From: Trichomonas vaginalis G3 | Lineage: Eukaryota; Parabasalia; Trichomonadida; Trichomonadidae | DNA length: 64,000 nt | Reading direction: 5' to 3' | NCBI RefSeq assembly: GCF_026262505.1 | Contig: NC_067207.1 | Span: forward strand, 33,014,082-33,078,081 | Part shown: positions 28,323 through 38,800 of the stretch, one piece after another | How the letters are laid out: each line of letters starts with the position of its first letter | Position numbering within the stretch: position 1 is the stretch's first letter | The notes under the pieces: generated by a model | Told to the model about the DNA's origin: nothing | Database searches by the model: none | Seen by the model: the letters and a program-made list of their open reading frames with translations, nothing else | Made by a program: the position numbers and the translations under genes

Positions 28323-29206
28323 AACAATGTTGGTCGTTCCCATGGAATATTTTTGACTTTAATGGTATTAGTCATGATATGAATCTCAAGGTATGAACGA
28401 GGAGAGATGAGAGACTTATATGCTTCCCAAATTTCTTCAAAAGGTAATGTTATACCTGACTGTTTCCAAATGAGTTCAATGTCATAGCGTGAGAAACCTT
28501 GAAAGATAACGAAGTCAGTTATGAGACGTTTTATGTTTAAAGCTAAAAACCTCCATGTTTGCATAAGTATTGCTACAGTTAAGTGGTAATGTCTGACTTT
28601 AGTAATGATGTTAGCTAATGGTGAGTCTGGTTTTGACACTAAACCTTTTCCGGCGAAGTCGTCACAAACGAGCAGAGTGTTTGAAGGATATTTTTTGAAG
28701 GGGTATTTTGAAAGTTTTGATAGAATGTAGTTTGTCAGTTGTTTCATATCGTAAACTCCTGAGTATTGACGTAAGTGGTGTTTGTAAATAATTCTTTCCA
28801 TCTCTTCTGAAGTCTTTTGCATTCCTGACTGTATAAATTCAACGATAGCATAATATTTCCTCTTACGTCGAATGTAACGTTGAAGAAATTCAATGAGTTC
28901 ACTGTCTGGAACTTTAACGACAGAGGCTTGAACTTTTGACATAAATGTTTTCGCTGTTGAGTCCATAGAGTCTGAAGTTGCTGATATAATGATTTGGTCA
29001 TAATATGAGTCATTTCCTAAACGTTCTGTTATGAGTATATGACGAATGAGGTTAAATGTCTTACCTGAACCCATCTTTCCACAATAGAAATACACACCAT
29101 TTGAACAGAACTCATAGTCCTTACTGAAAGGAAGAATGAGAGAAGAGTTAAGTTTGTCTGTAGTTTCATTCATGTCTTCATCTACGTCATGTATTAAATG
29201 CTTCAT
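28319..29206 (-). CDS. Packaging ATPase, FtsK/HerA (A32-like) family (B)
   Basis: 295 residues; Walker A GKMGSGKT near residue 45 and Walker B LLVCDDFAGKG near 190, as in the A copy. The two copies differ at a few residues and at the last few codons. Divergent from gene X with a 16-bp spacer. Confidence 0.88.
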   Translation of the reverse strand: MKHLIHDVDEDMNETTDKLNSSLILPFSKDYEFCSNGVYFYCGKMGSGKTFNLIRHILITERLGNDSYYDQIIISATSDSMDSTAKTFMSKVQASVVKVPDSELIEFLQRYIRRKRKYYAIVEFIQSGMQKTSEEMERIIYKHHLRQYSGVYDMKQLTNYILSKLSKYPFKKYPSNTLLVCDDFAGKGLVSKPDSPLANIITKVRHYHLTVAILMQTWRFLALNIKRLITDFVIFQGFSRYDIELIWKQSGITLPFEEIWEAYKSLISPRSYLEIHIMTNTIKVKNIPWERPTLF

Positions 29207-29222
29207 TTTATCTCCATTAAAA
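29207..29222. promoter_or_regulatory. Compact bidirectional promoter, ATPase / gene X (B)
   Basis: The 16-bp spacer TTTATCTCCATTAAAA lies between opposed starts; same as 375-390 in A, reversed. Confidence 0.5.
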
Positions 29223-30104
29223 ATGCAAGTCAGAAATATTCAGAACATAGCACCGAGTCTAACTGACAAGAGTATAAAGATATACTATGAACATGTTATG
29301 ATGAAACCTACCAAAATTCAAGAAAGTCAGTATACTTATGAATATCCAAGACACTGGGTAGAGTATGTAGGAGGTGAGAAAGCTATTGAAATAAGACAGG
29401 TTCGAAGTATTCCAGCAGGAAGAACAATATTATTGAAGAACTTTAATGTTTTGAGGTATAATGATGAAACAAAGAAGCAAGATAGTTTTCCTGTTGCTGT
29501 GTATGTGAACTTAGATACAGGAGATGACATGAAAGTTTTTAATACAAAGCTTCAAACGGTAGTGAGAGAACAACTGACTGCGGAAGGGCATCCATTACCT
29601 TCAGAAGTTACCATAGCATATAATTTTGAAACAAACTCAATAGATTTTAAAGTCATCTCTGCAAAGAAGTCAGGTTTTACATTTAATGAAGCAGATGTAT
29701 ATTCGAATGAAAACTTCAAAGCTATTGCATGGTTAGATAATGACGATTGCTTTAAGAAAATATTTAAATACAGTGACTCAACGATGTCAATAGATGACCT
29801 TCGTGGAATGTTACCATCGACGTTTACAGTAGAAGGTTCAGCAGGATTGCTTACAAGATTGTCAATTGGTGGTATTTGGTCTCGTGAGAACATTGTTATA
29901 AAATCCAGTATAAGTGAATTTGCTGAAGAATCTATATTATGTCTTTCAAACTATATGTATTCGCCGCCAAAGCATTATAGTATAACAAACTTTGTCAGTA
30001 AGTTTAACATAAGACTTGTTGAACCTTCTTCAATGAGAGATGTTGTGCTACCTAAAGATGGAAAGGATGGACTCATTATTGAAATGATTTTAATTGCATA
30101 TTAA
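29223..30104 (+). CDS. Gene X, structural protein candidate (B, whole)
   Basis: 294 residues from MQVRNIQNIAPSLTDKSIKI. Key segment YEYPRHWVEYVGGEKAIEIR near residue 40, then beta-rich YNDETKKQDSFPVAVYVNLD and a long middle; ends KDGLIIEMILIAY. The family recurs at 15214-16062 and 57582-58360. It is followed directly by the next start codon (stop and start share TAAATG), suggesting co-expression with 30105-30329. The function is unknown. Confidence 0.6.
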   Translation: MQVRNIQNIAPSLTDKSIKIYYEHVMMKPTKIQESQYTYEYPRHWVEYVGGEKAIEIRQVRSIPAGRTILLKNFNVLRYNDETKKQDSFPVAVYVNLDTGDDMKVFNTKLQTVVREQLTAEGHPLPSEVTIAYNFETNSIDFKVISAKKSGFTFNEADVYSNENFKAIAWLDNDDCFKKIFKYSDSTMSIDDLRGMLPSTFTVEGSAGLLTRLSIGGIWSRENIVIKSSISEFAEESILCLSNYMYSPPKHYSITNFVSKFNIRLVEPSSMRDVVLPKDGKDGLIIEMILIAY

Positions 30105-30329
30105 ATGAGCTTGTTCTTGAAGGTCATTCATGATGAAATAACTGTTGTAGAAGATGTTAGCAATTGTTCAGACATTTTGAAGCGTATAGATGATATAAGA
30201 AAGAAGTTAGATAGACCGCAAAGCGGTGAGGGCGAAGCCCGTGAGAACGCTTATGTTTCATTGACTTTCTCCAGTAACGAGAACTTTTATGAGATAATAT
30301 TGAAGAGAGATGATTTTAATATGGTGTAA
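30105..30329 (+). CDS. Small 74-residue protein with in-frame palindrome (B)
   Basis: Starts MSLFLKVIHDEITVVEDVSN; residues 38-45 (PQSGEGEA) are encoded by a GC-rich twin hairpin (30215-30240) that is also found in another gene and between genes. The gene fits tightly between neighbours (stop followed at once by the next ATG). The function is unknown. Confidence 0.5.
   Translation: MSLFLKVIHDEITVVEDVSNCSDILKRIDDIRKKLDRPQSGEGEARENAYVSLTFSSNENFYEIILKRDDFNMV
30215..30240. repeat. GC-rich twin hairpin inside a gene (B)
   Basis: ACCGCAAAGCGGT, 2 nt, GGGCGAAGCCC. Same twin architecture and same reading frame as 11511-11536. Confidence 0.6.
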
Positions 30330-30857
30330 ATGGTAGCTTGGTCAGCTTTAGGCGCAATGGGAACAAAAGCATTAGCATTTGGAGCAAAAGCACTTGGAGC
30401 TTATGACGCAGTAAATAAAATGAGTGGAGGAAGGGTTTCAAAGACATTAGATGCAAATAAAGGGAAGATTGGAGGCTGGGTTGCAAAGAAGTTAAGATTA
30501 AATAAAATAGGGCTCATAAATAAAGCATCCAATTTGGTTGCGACTGAGTCAGAAAATGCTTTAGGAAAGGACGATGAGTTTGCAAAACACGCAAAAGACT
30601 TTAATGACCAGATGAAAGGTGAAACAATGCATTTAAATAGAGTCGATGGAACTAAAGAAAATGTTTCTTCTCCACCAGTAGTTCTTCTGTATGGTCCCTA
30701 TGGAATGTATGGAAACCCTTACGAAAGACCATTTGACCCATTGACTGGTGGAAGTAACTGGTATCATTACGGACGAAGAAGAAAGACAGTCAAGTTGGAG
30801 ACAGACGTGAAGAAAACAACTAAAAAGAAACCAAGGAAGAGAGTTATAAAGCAATGA
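30330..30857 (+). CDS. pVI-like minor virion protein candidate (B)
   Basis: 175 residues. The Ala/Gly-rich N-terminus (MVAWSALGAMGTKALAFGAK) suggests an amphipathic or membrane-active helix; the middle has GKIGGWVAKKLRLNK, and the C-terminus is strongly basic (KKTTKKKPRKRVIKQ). This layout recalls adenovirus protein VI and similar lytic/DNA-binding virion proteins of Polintons. Similarity is by composition, not alignment. Its last codons lie in the terminal repeat. Confidence 0.4.
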   Translation: MVAWSALGAMGTKALAFGAKALGAYDAVNKMSGGRVSKTLDANKGKIGGWVAKKLRLNKIGLINKASNLVATESENALGKDDEFAKHAKDFNDQMKGETMHLNRVDGTKENVSSPPVVLLYGPYGMYGNPYERPFDPLTGGSNWYHYGRRRKTVKLETDVKKTTKKKPRKRVIKQ

Positions 30858-31547
30858 ATTCAACAGGGTGAAAAAACAGGTGAAAAAAGAGGTGAGATCT
30901 CACCACTTCACCTAAATTTATTTTTGTGCTATGTTTTCATACGTGTGAGGGTGGTGATATCATTAATTTTTAAGTTTATTTTTAAAATTATTTTTATTTT
31001 ATTTTTATATAAATGACGAAAACTATTGAGATAACAAACTACAACGGTCATGAGTTCAAGAATTTGTTCTTCGTTCCTCGTGAAAATACATTCTATCAGA
31101 TACGAGGGAGAAAGGGTAAAGTTAGTTTGAGCGTTTATGACTACAAGTATAATGGAAAGTTTATACAAGCATACGATACAAACGGTAAACGTGTTTCATT
31201 AGCTTTGTCAAAACTTACTAACATTTATTTTGACAGTGACTTTGACTCTGACGATTGGAGCGACAGCAGCGATACTGAAGAATATGAACTATTGTGTGAA
31301 GCACAGCAATGGGAATAGTTGCAATACTTTTGTAAGTGAGAACATTTATTTTTTTACATTAGTGAAGTCGTTTGTGAAAACGTTAGTGAGGTGAAGTGGT
31401 TGGTGGCTTTGTAAATATTTAAGGTTAAGTTAGTGTTTGTGATTGTGTTGTAAAATATACGTTAACGGTTTTGTAAAGTGTCAAATTCACATATAATGGG
31501 TAAGGAGGCGCGCAGTGCCTCCGTACACTTGATATGTTTACTAACTA
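30833..31547. repeat. Long terminal repeat, outer end of Polinton B
   Basis: About 715 bp, matching 19165-19901. It begins AAGGAAGAGAGTTATAAAGC and ends about GATATGTTTACTAACTA, after which host coding sequence begins. It contains a repeat P copy (30866-30914), a small gene and a GAGGCGCGCAGTGCCTC hairpin near the tip. Confidence 0.75.
31013..31318 (+). CDS. Small gene inside the terminal repeat (B)
   Basis: 101 residues from MTKTIEITNYNGHEFKNLFF; same acidic DSDFDSDDWSDSSD run as 19345-19671, with a slightly different end. The function is unknown. Confidence 0.5.
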   Translation: MTKTIEITNYNGHEFKNLFFVPRENTFYQIRGRKGKVSLSVYDYKYNGKFIQAYDTNGKRVSLALSKLTNIYFDSDFDSDDWSDSSDTEEYELLCEAQQWE

Positions 31548-32493
31548 ATGCAACTGCAATATTCACTAATGATTGCCTCGAGAGTATGCATTCAGAATTT
31601 TCTTCGTTAAAACATCCAAACATTTATGAAGCTATTAAGAAGATATCTCAAATCCAATTAGATAAATATAACGCCATCAAAAATAACCAGAAGATCGAGC
31701 GCCATATAAAAACCGTTATCACTGATAGCTACAAAAATTATATTCTTGACTGCTTTCAAAAAGAACTTGAGAAAACAATTTTTTCTATCAAACAATACAA
31801 CGTAAGTGATCTTTCTTTGGCTCAGAACGAGATTTCTCCATATGGTTCCATAGAATCGAGTTCATTGTTCGAAAATATTCCAGTTCATGATGCAGATATA
31901 CTCAAATCGATCGATCTAACAGATAAAGATACAATGATCACTAAGTTTATTAATGAAAAAAGAGAAAAAATTATGGCATTATTTAATGAAACATTAAATC
32001 ATCCAGATTTTAACTCATCCACTCCAATTCAAACTAATTTTGAGCAAGCCGATCCAAATCAAGGTTCAGATGCTCCAATTCGCTCCGAAAATTCAAATAT
32101 TGCAGACTCTACAGATTTAGAACCAGAAAATCAAAACCATCCTTCTACAAATCAAATGTCTAGTAATCTAGAACATAAGCTGGACCTTCTTGATCATATT
32201 GAAAAACAATTATCGAAAATGCGCTCGTTATTGGGAATTCTTCCTACTACAAATGCTATTGTTGGGCCGTCAAAACAAGTTTCAGTTAATAGCAAGCAAA
32301 ATTCCGAAAAAATAAGAAAAAATCTTCCATAACAACAAAATCAAACAATAAAAAACAAAATTCATCCGACAATCCTCCTAAACGTAAAGCTCCTATTTCG
32401 GAAAGGATTCTCAGCGATAATAACTTATATTTTCAAGTTCATCGAAAGAGATCGAAAAGCAAACGTTCCACATCTACAGAGAAAAAGAATTGA
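31548..32493 (+). pseudogene. Host gene, 3' part, cut by Polinton B
   Basis: Open coding sequence begins exactly where B ends (TNATAIFTNDCLESMHSEFS) and continues as a polar protein with helices (KKISQIQLDKYNAIKNNQKI), an Asn/Ser/Pro-rich middle and a DLLDHIEKQLSKMRSLLG coiled segment. Around 32305-32335, in an A-rich run, the reading frame changes; beyond it a basic nuclear-signal-like tail (PPKRKAPISERIL, RKRSKSKRSTSTEKKN) ends at 32493. The 5' part must lie beyond the nested Polintons. It is host-like in composition and of no recognised family; a nuclear protein is inferred from the basic tail. Confidence 0.55.
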
Positions 32494-33565
32494 TATATGA
32501 AGTCTAATTCCTTTTATAACTACTATATTTTTATTCTTATGACTAAAAAATAATATACCCTATAATTTTATGAATATGGCACTTTTCGTCGATTTTCAAA
32601 GAATTAAATCGCTTCTATCTCAATAACTAATAAACATATAAGATTTTTGAAAGTATATATATAGTGTACTACATCTCAAGATATTATTAATATGTATTAG
32701 AAAGAATAATATATTGGATTTTGATATCACAAAATGACTTTTCAATTTATTGTAGTTCCTCACAGAGTTGAGATTCTACAAAATTCTTTGCAGATAATTT
32801 ATGAAGGGATGATAGACTAACGAACTATAGATACATGAATTGAAAATAAAAAAATCGATTAAATATGAACCTTCATAAACCGTTTAAGAAACTTAAAAAC
32901 TATTCTATATTGTTTATTTTGGACGAAGTTTAATATGATCGTGGTTTTATTGGACAATAATCGAGTAACGGAAAAATATAACATTTATCTATAAAGTGAA
33001 AATTTAGAGGTATATTTCGTAAGATATTTCCTCTCTGATTACAAGAACTATTGTGAGCTATCAATCTAATGAAAGAGAGCAGATTTGGCCGTAATGAAAA
33101 TGCAATACTTCGAAAATCAATGCAAAAAAGATTAATTTGTTAGAAACAATCGACTATGACACTGAATTCTAAGAGCAAACGTTTACATTAGGATATTTTG
33201 ATCATTTCCAAATATTGCAAAATTGCATTTAAACAAGTTAAGGAGAATACTATATTAGCCGTGTTGTAAGGAAATATAACAATTTTAAAGATTTTGCGAC
33301 AGAATTTGAAAAAATATGAAAATCAGATATATAAAAATTGAATAAAATAACATTATGATGGAATATAAGTAGATGAGCTATTAATGCTGCTATGATTTAA
33401 AATTGGGTAGTAATGAAATAGAATTTCGATTAAAAAAATTAATGTAATCGTATGAAAGCTTTGATCCAAATAATTAATATTCGCAAATATTTAACCTACT
33501 AATAAAATTCGGATTATATTAAGATATTTTAAAAATGAGATTCCAAATTGAATGGGAGTAGGGGT
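32494..33565. other. AT-rich host intergenic DNA
   Basis: No gene, RNA or repeat family recognised. Very AT-rich with frequent stops in all frames. Confidence 0.6.
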
Positions 33566-34585
33566 AATTTTAGCTAAAAGTGACACACCTGTAAAAAGTG
33601 ACACACCCGTGAAGGGTGTGATTACCGATCGGTAATTTCGACAGTTTAGAATTTAACATTTTTTATGGAACTGTTGCGAGTTTCATAAAGAATTTAAGGA
33701 ATATAAGCAAAGATTTGAATCAAAATCTTAGACCTAAGCCGCTCGATTCGCTCGCGGCTTCCGCGAATTACAGATCAGCAAAGATTTGAATCAAAATCTT
33801 CGAACTAAGCCGATCGCTTCGCTCGCGGCTTTCTTTATTATTTTAAATTTGCATATTTCCATCAAAAGTTCATAAGGTAAAAAATTTCGTTTATTTTTAC
33901 TAAGAAAAAAAAGGTTTTTGATAATAAATTTATTTTATTTCGAAAAAGTAGCAATAATCGTAAAAGGGTATTGATAGGCTTGCTAAAGTAACTAATTTTA
34001 GCTGTCAAATACTTTTGTATTTTGAAGTAAATTAGTATAAATTTGTTTTTACTTTTATTTCGAAAAAGTAGCAAGAATCGTAAAAGGGTATTGATAGGCT
34101 TGCTAAAGTAACTAATTTTAGCTGTCAAATACTTTTGTATTTTGAAGTAAATTAGTATAAATTTGTTTTTACTTTTATTTCGAAAAAGTAGCAATAATCG
34201 TAAAAGGGTATTGATAGGCTTGCTAAAGTAACTAATTTTAGCTGTCAAATACTTTTGTATTTTGAAGTAAATTAGTATAAATTTGTTTTTACTTTTATTT
34301 CGAAAAAGTAGCAATAATCGTAAAAGGGTATTGATAGGCTTGCTAAAGTAACTAATTTTAGCTGTCAAATACTTTTGTATTTTGAAGTAAATTAGTATAA
34401 ATTTGATATTATTTTAACTCCCTTTGAAAACCTCAATTTTCCATACAGAGGGAACGGGAATAGCATCCAATATTCCCTGAGAATGGTTGCGCATTCTCAG
34501 TTCCCTCTATATTTCGAACGAAGCTCTCATCGGTCTTTTTTTTTAATACTAAACGTTTTTTCCCCTGTCACTTTTAGCTAAAATT
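33566..34585. mobile_element. 1-kb non-autonomous transposon relic
   Basis: The ends are inverted: AATTTTAGCTAAAAGTGACA at 33566-33585 and its complement at 34566-34585. Inside are a second AAAAGTGACACACC copy, a 60-bp direct repeat with hairpins (33710-33832: AAGCCGCTCGATTCGCTCGC type), the 120-bp tandem array, and a CTGAGAATG...CATTCTCAG hairpin at 34477-34500. There is no transposase. The AAAAGTGACA motif is also near the tips of the 633-bp element. No certain target duplication is seen. Confidence 0.5.
33931..34411. repeat. Four-copy 120-bp tandem repeat
   Basis: The unit beginning ATTTCGAAAAAGTAGCAATA recurs with exact 120-bp period and at most a base or two of difference per copy. Because 120 is a multiple of three, a 168-codon open frame runs through it on the minus strand, which I regard as a by-product. 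Confidence 0.85.
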
Positions 34586-34816
34586 TGGGTTTGCCAATTG
34601 AATGGTGATGGAGATAAATAAGATTTATAAGCAAGATGTAATAACTGAATTGAGTAAGATTCAAATTGAGAGTAACCGCCAGATGTTTCTTATTCTCATT
34701 CAATTTAGAATTTACAAATGTCAAAAAATTGAGAGCTGTCACTTTTGATGAATTTCTGTTTATTACAATTGTCGGGTATTAGAAGAGAACGTGTTGAAGA
34801 GAGATATTCAGTTAAT
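34586..34816. other. Host flank with a lone MITE end
   Basis: 34693-34767 matches the right 75 bp of the 633-bp element (CTCATTCAATTTAGAATTTA to TTTCTGTTTATTACA). The rest shows nothing recognisable. Polinton C follows at 34817. Confidence 0.55.
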
Positions 34817-34991
34817 AAAAAAAAAAAAAAAAAAAAAAGGGAGTGGGGCTTCCAGGGGCTGCGCCCCTTCTAGCCCCGAAGATGTTTAGTATAAATGAAG
34901 TTTTTATTCGGAAAATTGTTAGTCTTCTTGGTCGAAAACATTATATAATGTTTCACTTTTCACAAATTATATATGTTTTCATGTTTTGTCA
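34817..34991. repeat. Left terminal inverted repeat of Polinton C
   Basis: 22 A residues, then GGGAGTGGGGCTTCCAGGGG, a hairpin AGGGGCTGCGCCCCT, AGATGTTTAGTATAAATGAA and, after a piece of about 40 bp unique to this end, CACAAATTATATATGTTTTC. The match to the complement of 60068-60215 is clear. Confidence 0.8.
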
Positions 34992-35870
34992 AGACTTCTT
35001 CTTCGTAAATGTTTTGTCAAGACTTCTTCGTAAATGTTTTGTCAAGACTTCTTCGTAAATGTTTTGTCAAGACTTCTTCGTAAATGTTTTGTCAAGACTT
35101 CTTCGTAAAATCAGACAAAAATAATGTTTAGGTGAAGAGGTGAGATTTCACCTGTTTTTTCACCTCATTTCTCACCTCTTGAATTTTCATGAAATTTACA
35201 CCAAAAATATATTTTAGGTGAAGAGGTGAGATTTCACCTGTTTTTTCACCTAATTTTTCACCTCGTGAATTTTCATGAAATTTACACCAAAAATAATGTT
35301 TAGGTGAAGAGGTGAGATTTCACCTGTTTTTTCACCTAATTTTTCACCTCGTGAATTTTCATGAAATTTACACCAAAAATAATGTTTAGGTGAAGAGGTG
35401 AGATTTCACCTGTTTTTTCACCTAATTTTTCACCCTCTTGAATTTTCATGAAATTTACACCAAAAATAATGTTTAGGTGAAGAGGTGAGATTTCACCTGT
35501 TTTTTCACCTAATTTTTCACCCTCTTGAATTTTCATGAAATTTACACCAAAAATATACTACTAGGGTCATTTACGAAGAAATCTCAACAAAGTCTTTACG
35601 AAGAAATCTCAACAAAGTCTTTACGAAGAAGTCTTAACAAAGTCTTTACGAAGAAGTCTTAACAAAGTCTTTACGAAGAAATTCATGAAAATTCAAGAGG
35701 TGAGAAATGAGGTGAAAAAAGAGGTGAAATCTCACCTCTTCACCTAAAATATATTTTTGGTCATTTACGAAGAAGTCTTAACAAAGTCTTTACGAAGAAG
35801 TCTTAACAAAGTCTTTACGAAGAAGTCACAATAAACATCTGTCAAAAACCGCTTTTTAACTTCACTTAAA
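34992..35870. repeat. Subterminal repeat arrays of Polinton C
   Basis: No gene here. 34980-35108 holds about five copies of TGTTTTGTCAAGACTTCTTC; 35121-35560 holds five near-identical units of about 88 bp, each with repeat P (AGGTGAAGAGGTGAGATTTC then ACCTG, TTTTTTCACC) and TGAATTTTCATGAAATTTAC; 35566-35690 and 35761-35830 hold TTTACGAAGAAGTCTTAACA units; 35699-35745 is another P copy in the other orientation. Possible replication, packaging or expression signals; the role is unknown. Confidence 0.75.
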
Positions 35871-38800
35871 ATGCCACGTAAGCTACGTAAGAATATACGT
35901 AAGAGGAAGAGAGCATTGAAACATCCAATAGTAAGACTAACACCACAACAACAGTTGCAACAACAAATGCTGAATGACCCCACTATGTTGCAACAAATGT
36001 CAAGCAATCCTATGCTTTTAAACCGAGTTGTTGGTGCACAGAGTGGAGGTTTAAGAGCGGCACTTTTAGCGAAAATGGCAGGCTATGGTGGAGCTGCAGA
36101 CGGAACAGCCTATAACCCTCAAAGTCAAATGAATTTGAGTTCACTCAAAAATCAAATATCAGATGTCAAAAAGTCAAACATAGACATACAGAAACAACTA
36201 AGTGAAAACGAAAAGAAACTAGAATATGACAGACACACAAAGAAACTCAATGAGTTAAACGTAGAGAAAAAGAAGAAAGAAGAACAACTGAAAGAACTAA
36301 GTACAGAGCAATATGCGAAAAAAGTGTCAGAAAAAGCAGCAGAAGTAGCAAAAATGGAACAAGATGTTTTAAATTTGAAAAACCATACTACTCAATATAA
36401 AGTACTGAAAGATGAAGAAATAAAACAAAAAGCCCTGAAGACATATATGGATAGCGATGAGTATAAAAAAGAAGTTGAAGCAAATGTAAAGGCAGAAAAA
36501 CTTTTACAGTTGCAAAACCAAACCGTACAGTATGAAAACTTAGCACAAGAAAGTAAAAATAACGACGCGGCTATGCAAAAGGCAATGAAAAGCGCAGAAT
36601 ATATAAAAGCTAACAATGACTGGTTAGATGCCCAAGCCAACGCTAAAGCAGCCCAACTCATAGGGTCAATAAGGACAAAAATACAAGCGGATGAAGACAG
36701 TTCAAATGAAGCTTTAACAAATGCTGACTTTAAGAACGCTTTCGAAGCTCTTCATAGTAAGGTGAAACAAGTGAACGACTTCTCATCTGGAAAGAAACTG
36801 AAGTCTGAAGGTTTCGACAAAGAGTTAAAAGAAGTAGCACAAAATATGACGAAAATAACAGATGCAGCAACGAGACAGGCAGTTCAAAGTGCCTATGACG
36901 CCGTTAGAGCAACTGTTGTGAAAAGTCAAGAAAAAGAGTTACAACAGACCAAAACAGACCTAGTAAATGCTTTCTTAAGAACGAAAAGTCAGGTAGGACA
37001 TTACGCTGCAGATGGAACATATGTGCCAGCTGGTGGAACTTATATACCAGCTGGTGGAACTTATATACTAGCTAGTGGAACTTATATACCACCAACCCTC
37101 CAAGAGAAGCACCTGCACCAGGACTACCTAAAACATTTACATCGTCACATGGACACAGACACAGGCATGCACCAAAACCAACACAACAACCAACAGTTCA
37201 AAATCCAGCACAACCACAACCAGCACAGCAACCAACAGTTCAAAACACTGCACCACAACCAACAGTTCAAAACACTGCACCACAACCAACAGTTCAAAAC
37301 ACTGCACCACAACCAACAGTTCAAAACACTGCACAACAACAACCACAAACAGAGCAAGGACATAAAAGAAGTAGAGAACAAGGAAACCAAGAATTCTTAA
37401 AAATGCTTAAAGAAGAGTGTGGTTTCCCAGATACTGTTGACTTTAGTGACAGATATAAAGAAGCTATTGGAAAGTTCAAGGATGGAAATACTGACCCGAA
37501 CCTATTTAGCTTTATGGCTCAACACCAAAACGGATATAATCTCAAACCTGGAAAATACAAGCTCGCTAAGGGATATGATTTAATAGCATATCATCCAAAT
37601 GACATGAACGAATTTACTCCGAGATATTTGATGTCAGAGCTAAATGACAATTCAACTTTCGTCATGAAACGCGTAAAAAATAGAGACGGAACGAAAGAAC
37701 AAAAGCTTATGAATGCGGATGACGTAGATAGGGAAATTGTTGAAAACGGTCTCGGAATATATGAAATGCCAGCAGATGAGGTACAAGAAACTCCACAGGA
37801 AGAAATAGTTCAGATACAACCAGACATGGAAGAAATAGTTCAGCAACAACAGCTAGAAGAGCCTGAAGGAAACGAACAAGTCACTCCTTTGGAAACTAAC
37901 TTCACAGAACTAGATGAAGATTTGGAACAGCCGAAAAATCTTGACCCTCAACAAGAGTATGCGGAGAATATGGAATATTTCCAAGAGTCTAAAAAAAATT
38001 CGGCTGACATAGTAGAAGAATATCGAAAAATGTTTGCCGACATACAAAAGACTCCAACATCAGATGAAAATATTCGGCATAGAATGGAAGCACTGAAAGA
38101 AAATGTACACAAATACAACAACCCTTTTTACTTACGAGCATTTAACGTTCAATCTTCGGATGAACTCGGTGAAGATAAAAGGTTAAATTTCAAGAAAACA
38201 TATAGAAATGAAACATTGTTTAAAGTTCATTCAGAACCTAACCAAGATGGAAACAAACCTACTTTTGTTTCTGCAGACGATGGAACTACAATGAGATGGG
38301 GTCATAAAGCTAATCCAGATAGGTGGTTCATAAACTTACAACCACAATTCCAAGAAGTTGTAGACGCAATGGAAGTGAATGGTGAACCAGATATAGCTGG
38401 TATTTTCAGCGCGGCTTTAATGCCATTGAAAGATATGAAAGATGCAGATATTTTGAACCAGTATGAAATGAACATGGCTGATGGAAATATAACACCTGAC
38501 GTTCTAGAACATTTATCTCAAAGAACTACACAGAACCATAGAGATGGTATATTTGGTGAAGAGTTTAGAAAGAAAGTTAGGGAGGGAGAAGGAAGAGAAC
38601 CTATTGTACATGACCTTGCAAACGAAAGTTTACAAAATGTCATAAAAACTTACTTTGCAGACAATGAACCGAGAAGGGATGAATATTTAAGAAAACTCAA
38701 ATGGACAGTACCAAATGAAATGTTAGTATTGAAAAACATGTTCCTTGACAAAATAAAACCAACTACAGAAATAAACGACGCAAGACTGAAAGATTGGGTA

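Larger units (their letters stand above)
19902..31547 (-). mobile_element. Polinton/Maverick element B, partial (host of element A)
   Basis: Same family as A, opposite orientation. The window shows its left genetic half: terminal repeat (30833-31547), small virion genes, gene X, ATPase, fibre, integrase, orf320 and the start of the KilA-N gene, where it stops because element A is inserted there. The rest of B should continue left of A, beyond the window. What is visible looks nearly whole, with about one break apart from the two insertions. It is itself inserted in a host coding sequence at 31548. Confidence 0.88.

Noticed and set aside
33862-34368. 168-codon open frame on the minus strand
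   Set aside because: It results from the exact 120-bp repeat; repeated KISYFSKPINTLLRLLLLFR units with no other protein-like features.
35121-35560. CRISPR-like array of regular repeats
   Set aside because: The units are almost identical throughout with no unique spacers, and the host is a eukaryote; it is an ordinary tandem repeat.
37137-37390. Open frames on the minus strand rich in Val/Leu/Cys/Trp
   Set aside because: Antisense of a Gln/Pro-rich 27-bp repeat in the large C gene.
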